64,000 bases of DNA from NCBI RefSeq assembly GCF_900573885.1, contig NZ_UPSE01000161.1:369576-433575 (forward strand). The letters are read 5' to 3'. This DNA is from Pseudomonas viridiflava (GTDB taxonomy: Bacteria > Pseudomonadota > Gammaproteobacteria > Pseudomonadales > Pseudomonadaceae). Positions 59,185 through 64,000 of the stretch are shown here, one piece after another (the first letter of the stretch is position 1; every line of letters begins with the position of its first letter). Under the pieces are notes generated by a model. The model was given only the letters and a program-made list of their open reading frames with translations. It was not told where the DNA came from and searched no databases. The position numbers were made by a program, and so were the translations under genes.

Positions 59185-60807
59185 ATGCTGCGAAAGATCG
59201 ACATTGGCCCACGTACTACCCTGGCGTTCAGCCTTATCGCATTGATGGTGCTGGTTCTCGGCGCCATTGCCTTGTCCAAGATCTCGGACATGCGCAACGA
59301 CTCATTGGAAGTGAACGACAATTGGCTGCCCAGCATCCTCGCGCTGGACGCCCTGGCGCAGAATTCGTTGCGACTGCGCGCCGTCACCTTGCGCCTGATC
59401 GTCAACCGTGAAGCAGATGATCAAGCCGCCAACAGCAAACGCGCCCAAGAGCTCAAGGCTTCGCTGGATGACAACGAGCGGCGTTACGAAGCGTTGATTT
59501 CGAGCCCGGATGAACGCGCCAGCTACGAGCGATTTGCCGCAGCCTTGACCGGCTACCTGCAAGAGCAGGAAAAAATCACCCAGTTCGTCCAACAGCAAAA
59601 ATTTGATGAAGCCACCGCGGTGGCTTCCGGGCGCATGGTGGAGTTCACCGACACAATGGCCCGGGAAATCGTGCAGCTGACAGCCATCAACACGGCCGGT
59701 GCCAATGCCGCTCGGGAGCGCTCGGACCATGTGTTCACCACCGCGCGCAACAGCATGATCATCACCATGATTCTGGCTGCCATCGCTACGGCCATCCTGG
59801 CGCTGGTGATCACCCGAAGCATCGTGCGGCCCCTGCTGCGGGCGGTGGATGTGGCGCAAGTGGTGGCCTCGGGCGATCTGACCGAACGCATTGAAGTGGA
59901 CGGCACCGACGAACCCGCCCGCCTGCTCGGCGCCTTGAGCACCATGCAGCAAAACCTGCGCAACACCATTCAGGGCATCGCCGACTCATCCAGTCAGCTG
60001 GCTTCTGCTTCCGAAGAACTCAGCGCGGTGACCGAGAATTCCACGCGCGGCCTGCATCAGCAAAACGACGAAATTGAACAGGCCGCCACTGCCGTCAACG
60101 AGATGACCACGGCCGTGGAAGAAGTGGCGCGCAACGCCGTTATCACCTCCGAAGCCTCGCGTGAATCCGACCGCACCACCCAGCGTGGACGCGAGCAGGT
60201 GCAGGAAACGGTGAACTCGATTTCCAGCCTGGCGGATGATGTCACCACCTCGGCCGATCAGGTGCTGCAACTGGCCGAAAAAGTGCGCGACATCAGCCAG
60301 GTGCTCGACGTGATCCGCTCCATTGCTGAACAGACCAACCTGCTGGCCCTCAACGCCGCCATCGAAGCCGCCCGCGCCGGTGAAGCCGGCCGTGGCTTTG
60401 CCGTGGTGGCCGATGAAGTGCGGGCGCTGGCCCATCGCACGCAACAGTCCACCCAGGAAATCGAACAGATGGTCGGCGGCATCCGCAACGGCGCCGACCA
60501 GGCCGTTAACGCCATGCAGAACAGCAACCAGCGCGCACGCAGCACGCTTGAAGTGGCGCGCGAGGCCGGCACGGCACTGGATGAAATTGCCGTGGCCATT
60601 TCCGCCATCAACGAACGCAACCTGGTAATCGCCAGCGCCTCGGAAGAACAGGCGCAAGTGGCGCGAGAAGTGGACCGCAACCTGATGAACATTCGCGACC
60701 TGTCGCTGCAGTCATCGGCTGGGGCGAATCAGACAGCGGCGGCCAGCCATGAGCTGTCGCGGCTGGCGGTGGGGTTGAATGGGATGGTGGCGAAGTTCAG
60801 GGTGTGA
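59185..60807 (+). CDS. Methyl-accepting chemotaxis protein (4-helix-bundle sensor)
   Basis: 540 aa. Membrane helix (about 10-32), periplasmic 4HB/TarH-type sensor (about 35-188), second helix (about 190-212), HAMP (about 213-265) and a cytoplasmic signalling hairpin with the tip EQTNLLALNAAIEAARAGE. It lies between the ETF genes and gbcA, so betaine, dimethylglycine or related compounds are candidate ligands; this is inference from position only. GGAAGGA precedes the start. Confidence 0.92.
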   Translation: MLRKIDIGPRTTLAFSLIALMVLVLGAIALSKISDMRNDSLEVNDNWLPSILALDALAQNSLRLRAVTLRLIVNREADDQAANSKRAQELKASLDDNERRYEALISSPDERASYERFAAALTGYLQEQEKITQFVQQQKFDEATAVASGRMVEFTDTMAREIVQLTAINTAGANAARERSDHVFTTARNSMIITMILAAIATAILALVITRSIVRPLLRAVDVAQVVASGDLTERIEVDGTDEPARLLGALSTMQQNLRNTIQGIADSSSQLASASEELSAVTENSTRGLHQQNDEIEQAATAVNEMTTAVEEVARNAVITSEASRESDRTTQRGREQVQETVNSISSLADDVTTSADQVLQLAEKVRDISQVLDVIRSIAEQTNLLALNAAIEAARAGEAGRGFAVVADEVRALAHRTQQSTQEIEQMVGGIRNGADQAVNAMQNSNQRARSTLEVAREAGTALDEIAVAISAINERNLVIASASEEQAQVAREVDRNLMNIRDLSLQSSAGANQTAAASHELSRLAVGLNGMVAKFRV

Positions 60808-60866
60808 ATCGGCGCACGTTCCTTCGTCCATCCGTGTCGTGCTCTATCACACCGTTCACTTGGAAT

Positions 60867-60960
60867 TCTGGATTCCGAATCGTCGGACCGCCGCCTGCGC
60901 GGGAATGACGGTGGTATTTGTAGAGACGTCCGTCATCCCGGCGTAGGCGGGGATCCAGAG
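60867..60960. repeat. CGTCATTCCCGC-type inverted repeat
   Basis: TCTGGATTCC...CCGCCTGCGCGGGAATGACGG and CCGTCATCCCGGCGTAGGCG(GGGATCCAGA), opposite arms of a well-known bacterial intergenic repeat, in the 204-bp gap between convergent MCP and gbcA genes. A partial copy CCGTCATTCCCGCGCAGGCG is at 63857-63876. Confidence 0.88.
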
Positions 60961-61011
60961 TTTACCGGTAACACGCTATTTCGAACCCGAGAGACACCGT
61001 CGCCAGGGGTA

Positions 61012-62301
61012 TTACTGGGTCTTGATCCCATACAAATACGGCGCCGGCGCAGCCCCCAGGTTGCTCAGCAACCGCTCGCTGTACCAGTCGATAAAATTCA
61101 CCACGCCAAACTCATACGTCTTCGAATACGGCCCCGGCTGGTAAGCGGTGGAGTTGATGCCGCGTTGGTTTTCTTCGGCCAGGCGACGGTCCTGGTCGTT
61201 GGTGGCGTCCCACACCTGGCGCATGCGCACCGGGTCGTAGTCCACGCCTTCAACGGCGTCTTTGTGCACGATCCATTTGGTGGTGACCATGGTTTCCTGG
61301 GCGCTGATCGGCCACACGGTAAACACGATAATGTGGTCGCCCATGCAGTGGTTCCACGAGTGCGGCAAATGCAGGATGCGCATGGAGCCCAGGTCGGGGT
61401 TTTTGATCCGGCCCATCAATTTGTTGCAGCCTTGTTTGCCGTCCAGCGTCATCGATACGGTGCCCTTGAGCAGCGGCATGCGCACGATGCGGTTACGCAG
61501 GCCGAAGCTGGCGTGGGCGTATGGAATTTTCTCGGCGTCCCAGGCAGCAGCGGAAGCGGCGACGTGGTCTTTGAAGGCCTGGTCGGCGCGCGGGTCGGTA
61601 ACGTCGTCCCATTCCAGCAAGGTTTTCAACAGTTCAGGGTGCGAGCCGTTGCAGTGGTAGCACTCGCGGTTGTTTTCGATCACCAGCTTCCAGTTGGCTT
61701 TTTCCATCAAGGTGGTTTGCACCGCCACCTTGGTGTTCTCCATGTCGTAGGGCTCCATGTAATGGGCCAGGGTGGAGAGGAATTCATCAATGGCCGGCGG
61801 GTTTTCTGCCAGCGATACGAAGATATAACCGCCCGCGACTTTCACATGCACCGGCTTGAGGCCGAACTTCTTCATGTCGAAGTCTTCGCCCATCTCGGTG
61901 CCCGCATACAGCAAGCGGCCGTCGAGTTCGTAGGTCCACTGGTGGTACGGGCACACCAGCTTGGCGACTTTGCCTTTCTCGCCCGTGCACAAACGCGAGC
62001 CACGGTGGCGGCATACGTTGTGGAAGGCGTTAACCACGCCGTCGGCGCCGCGAATCACCACGATCGGGTTTTTGCCCAATTGGAAAGTCAGGTAATTGCC
62101 CTTCGCCGGGATCTCGCAGGTCATGCCGGCGATCAACCATTCCTTGTGGAAAATCTCCTGCATATCGATATCGAACAGGCGCTCGTCGCTGTAAAACGGC
62201 TGCGGCAGGGAATAGGTGCGCTCGCGGTTTTGCAGCATCTCGGCGGTGGCCTTGCGTGCCGGCTCCAGCGGGTCGCCCAAACTCAGGGTAGTGGTGTCCA
62301 T
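61012..62301 (-). CDS. gbcA: Glycine betaine demethylase, Rieske oxygenase subunit
   Basis: 429 aa ring-hydroxylating-type oxygenase that removes one methyl from glycine betaine to give dimethylglycine. Rieske centre C97-R-H99 and C117-P-Y-H120; the non-haem iron ligands are H217 and H222 (NRECYHCNGSH) with a later Asp. It is divergent from its reductase gbcB with a 307-bp shared promoter region. Confidence 0.94.
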   Translation of the reverse strand: MDTTTLSLGDPLEPARKATAEMLQNRERTYSLPQPFYSDERLFDIDMQEIFHKEWLIAGMTCEIPAKGNYLTFQLGKNPIVVIRGADGVVNAFHNVCRHRGSRLCTGEKGKVAKLVCPYHQWTYELDGRLLYAGTEMGEDFDMKKFGLKPVHVKVAGGYIFVSLAENPPAIDEFLSTLAHYMEPYDMENTKVAVQTTLMEKANWKLVIENNRECYHCNGSHPELLKTLLEWDDVTDPRADQAFKDHVAASAAAWDAEKIPYAHASFGLRNRIVRMPLLKGTVSMTLDGKQGCNKLMGRIKNPDLGSMRILHLPHSWNHCMGDHIIVFTVWPISAQETMVTTKWIVHKDAVEGVDYDPVRMRQVWDATNDQDRRLAEENQRGINSTAYQPGPYSKTYEFGVVNFIDWYSERLLSNLGAAPAPYLYGIKTQ

Positions 62302-62608
62302 GGCTCTGTCCTCATGGCTGATCGCGGTGTGCGCGCAGCGAAAATTGGCGGTTGGTGTTCACGCAAGGCGCTTGTGTAATGCGCTCTAGATTGAGGTGGA
62401 GTGTGGAGTCGGGCGCGTTGATGGCCTTATCCATGGACGACACGGCCGAATCCGTTTCCGACGCGCCAGCCCCGATGGTTGGGGGCTGGTCGCGGTGAGC
62501 ATGCCGATGTCGCAGATAGGTAAGTGAGCCACTAGGCGCATGCCCACAATCGGCGCCATAGTCCCGGGCACAAGACCCAGGCAACCCTAAGCGTCAGCGG
62601 GAGCGAAC
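62302..62608. promoter_or_regulatory. gbcA-gbcB divergent promoter region
   Basis: 307 bp without a gene. In P. aeruginosa the AraC-type activator GbdR controls these genes in response to betaine and dimethylglycine, so its sites are expected here. I see TGTCG-containing stretches (near 62508 and, on the other strand, near 62438) but could not assign a GbdR site or a sigma-70 box with confidence. Confidence 0.45.
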
Positions 62609-63709
62609 ATGTCCAACACTTTCCTTAATCCGGTCAACACCCAGACCTGGGCCAACGGCCGTCACCTGGTGCGTTGCGTCAAAGTGATCCAGGAAACCTG
62701 GGACGTGCGCACCTTCTGCTTTATGGCCGACCAGCCGATCATGTTCTTCTTTAAGCCGGGGCAGTTCGTCACCCTGGAGCTTGAAATCGACGGCCAGCCG
62801 ATCATGCGTTCGTACACCATCTCCAGCTCGCCTTCAGTGCCGTACAGCTTTTCGCTGACCATCAAGCGCGTGCCGGGCGGCAAGGTGTCGAACTGGCTGC
62901 ACGACAACATGAAAGAAGGCGACGAACTGCCCGTGCATGGCCCGGTTGGCCTGTTCAACGCCATGGATTTCCCCAACGACAAAGTGCTCTACCTCAGCGG
63001 CGGCGTGGGCATTACGCCGGTGATGTCGATGGCGCGCTGGTTCTTCGACACCAACGCCAATGTCGACATGGTCTTCGTCCACAGCGCCCGTTCGCCGCGC
63101 GACGTGATCTACCGCCGCGAGCTCGACCACATGGCCTCGCGCGTGCGTAACTTCGGCTTGCACATCATTTGTGAAAAACACGGCGAGGGTGAGCCCTGGG
63201 CAGGCTATCGCGGCTACCTCAACCAGCCGATGCTGGAACTGATCGCCCCGGATTTTCGTGAGCGCGAAATTTTCTGCTGCGGCCCCACGCCCTACATGAA
63301 CGCCGTGAAGCGCTTGCTCGAAGCCAACGGTTTCGACATGACGCGCTACCACGAAGAATCGTTCGGCGCGACGCCGGCCGAAGACAAAGCCGAAGCCATC
63401 GTCAACGCCGAACAAGCCGCCGAAGCGCCGGCGCCGGATGCGGCTGATCTCAATCAGGTGGAGTTCACCACCACCGGCAAAAGCATCCGCGTGGCGCCTG
63501 GTGAGACCGTGCATGCAGCGGCGGCCAAGCTGGGGCTGCATATTCCCAAAGCGTGCGGGATGGGGATTTGCGGGACGTGCAAGGTGATGAAGACTTCCGG
63601 TGAGGTGGAGATGGAGCACAACGGAGGGATTACGGATGAGGATGTGGCGGAGGGGTACATTCTGTCGTGCTGCAGTGTGCCGAAGGGGGATGTGGTGATT
63701 GATTATTAA
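62609..63709 (+). CDS. gbcB: Glycine betaine demethylase, ferredoxin reductase subunit
   Basis: 366 aa, FAD/NAD(P)H reductase with a C-terminal plant-type [2Fe-2S] ferredoxin domain. FAD motif RSYT at residues 67-70, NAD motif YLSGGVGITPVMSMA, and the cluster cysteines in CGMGICGTCKV and ILSCC. It feeds electrons to GbcA. GGGAG lies 7 nt before the ATG. A tight hairpin follows the stop. Confidence 0.94.
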   Translation: MSNTFLNPVNTQTWANGRHLVRCVKVIQETWDVRTFCFMADQPIMFFFKPGQFVTLELEIDGQPIMRSYTISSSPSVPYSFSLTIKRVPGGKVSNWLHDNMKEGDELPVHGPVGLFNAMDFPNDKVLYLSGGVGITPVMSMARWFFDTNANVDMVFVHSARSPRDVIYRRELDHMASRVRNFGLHIICEKHGEGEPWAGYRGYLNQPMLELIAPDFREREIFCCGPTPYMNAVKRLLEANGFDMTRYHEESFGATPAEDKAEAIVNAEQAAEAPAPDAADLNQVEFTTTGKSIRVAPGETVHAAAAKLGLHIPKACGMGICGTCKVMKTSGEVEMEHNGGITDEDVAEGYILSCCSVPKGDVVIDY

Positions 63710-63732
63710 GCGAAGCCCGGTTGGGCTTCGCT
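63709..63732. terminator. Repeat-derived hairpin after gbcB
   Basis: AGCGAAGCCC / GGGCTTCGCT, 10-bp perfect stem with a GGTT loop starting at the stop codon of gbcB. No long T-tract. It derives from the GCGAAGCCCAAC repeat family and may act as a terminator. Confidence 0.6.
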
Positions 63733-63917
63733 GTTAGGTCAGCCGAACTGCTTCGGTTTGCGTTCGGTCTGCAAACATCTTCATTCGCGCGTGCGCGCGG
63801 AGATCTGTTTCGCGCCTTACGCGCGAGCCTCTCTGCCGCGCCCGTTATCAAAACCTCCGTCATTCCCGCGCAGGCGCACTGCTGTCCGGAATAATTTCGA
63901 GGGGATGTTCTGAAAGG

Positions 63918-63979
63918 GTTGCGGGCGTTGTTTTTACGGGGTATTCCCCTGAGCGCCAACTCAAAAACAAGCCCGCAAC
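63918..63979. repeat. Nested long inverted repeat near the right edge
   Basis: GTTGCGGGCGTTGTTTTT (63918-63935) pairs with AAAAACAAGCCCGCAAC (63963-63979), 17 bp with one bulged base; inside it GGGG/CCCC (63938-63949) forms a second hairpin. The rest of the final 291 bp holds a partial CGTCATTCCCGC repeat and no supported gene. Confidence 0.7.
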
Positions 63980-64000
63980 ATGTACAGAATAAATCGACTG

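Noticed and set aside
63630..63959. 109-codon open frame at the right edge, minus strand
   Set aside because: It overlaps the gbcB 3' end and repeats, has Arg/Asn/Pro-rich composition and no start-site support.

Overview
The window is GC-rich, densely coded bacterial chromosome and reads as Pseudomonas (sensu lato). Two stretches follow gene orders I recall from P. aeruginosa: serA to thyA (about 17.5-40 kb, resembling PA0316-PA0342) and the dimethylglycine/glycine-betaine demethylation genes (about 50.9-63.7 kb, resembling PA5396-PA5411). Both comparisons are from memory, not from a search. No tRNA, rRNA, CRISPR array, prophage or transposase gene was seen. Intergenic spaces are rich in short palindromic repeats of at least five families.

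Layout. (1) 1-6.9 kb: mannitol/polyol uptake and oxidation operon mtlEFGKD on the minus strand with its AraC-type activator mtlR; mtlD is cut by the left edge. (2) 7-17.3 kb: mixed genes: radical SAM protein, SBF-type symporter with an AraC regulator, DUF1835 protein, yheV-prlC, gamma-carbonic anhydrase, an SDR/LysR divergent pair and two exported proteins. (3) 17.5-30 kb: serA divergent from a D-2-hydroxyglutarate dehydrogenase, an FAH-family hydrolase, two SdiA-regulated-type beta-propeller genes, a carO-like OB-fold gene, an acetylpolyamine deacetylase and a polyamine ABC transporter. (4) 30-42.6 kb: housekeeping genes rpiA, ilvA, rppH, ptsP, lgt, thyA, a DASH-type cryptochrome and a cell-wall amidase. 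(5) 43-49.8 kb: a signalling island with a CHASE3 hybrid kinase carrying three receivers, CheR, a receiver-less CheB and a second kinase, overlapping end to end, plus a divergent single-domain response regulator. (6) 49.8-64 kb: a small exported protein behind a clear sigma-54 promoter, then the betaine catabolic genes (M19-like protein, DUF5943 protein, dgcA, dgcB, ETF alpha and beta, a chemoreceptor, gbcA and gbcB).

How the genes work together. GbcAB demethylates glycine betaine to dimethylglycine, and DgcAB with the dedicated ETF takes dimethylglycine to sarcosine and passes electrons to the respiratory chain. SerA and D-2-hydroxyglutarate dehydrogenase are a coupled pair: SerA can reduce 2-oxoglutarate to D-2-hydroxyglutarate, which the dehydrogenase reoxidises. 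The deacetylase and the ABC transporter form a polyamine salvage block.

Most unusual signals: a dispersed, roughly 120-bp element in three copies whose stems differ in sequence but stay self-complementary around conserved loops, and which in two copies ends at the ribosome-binding site of the next gene; four hexamers at an exact 11-bp period before the carO-like gene with a related pair before the carP-like gene; the kinase-CheR-CheB-kinase module; and a sigma-54 promoter with two phased upstream palindromes.
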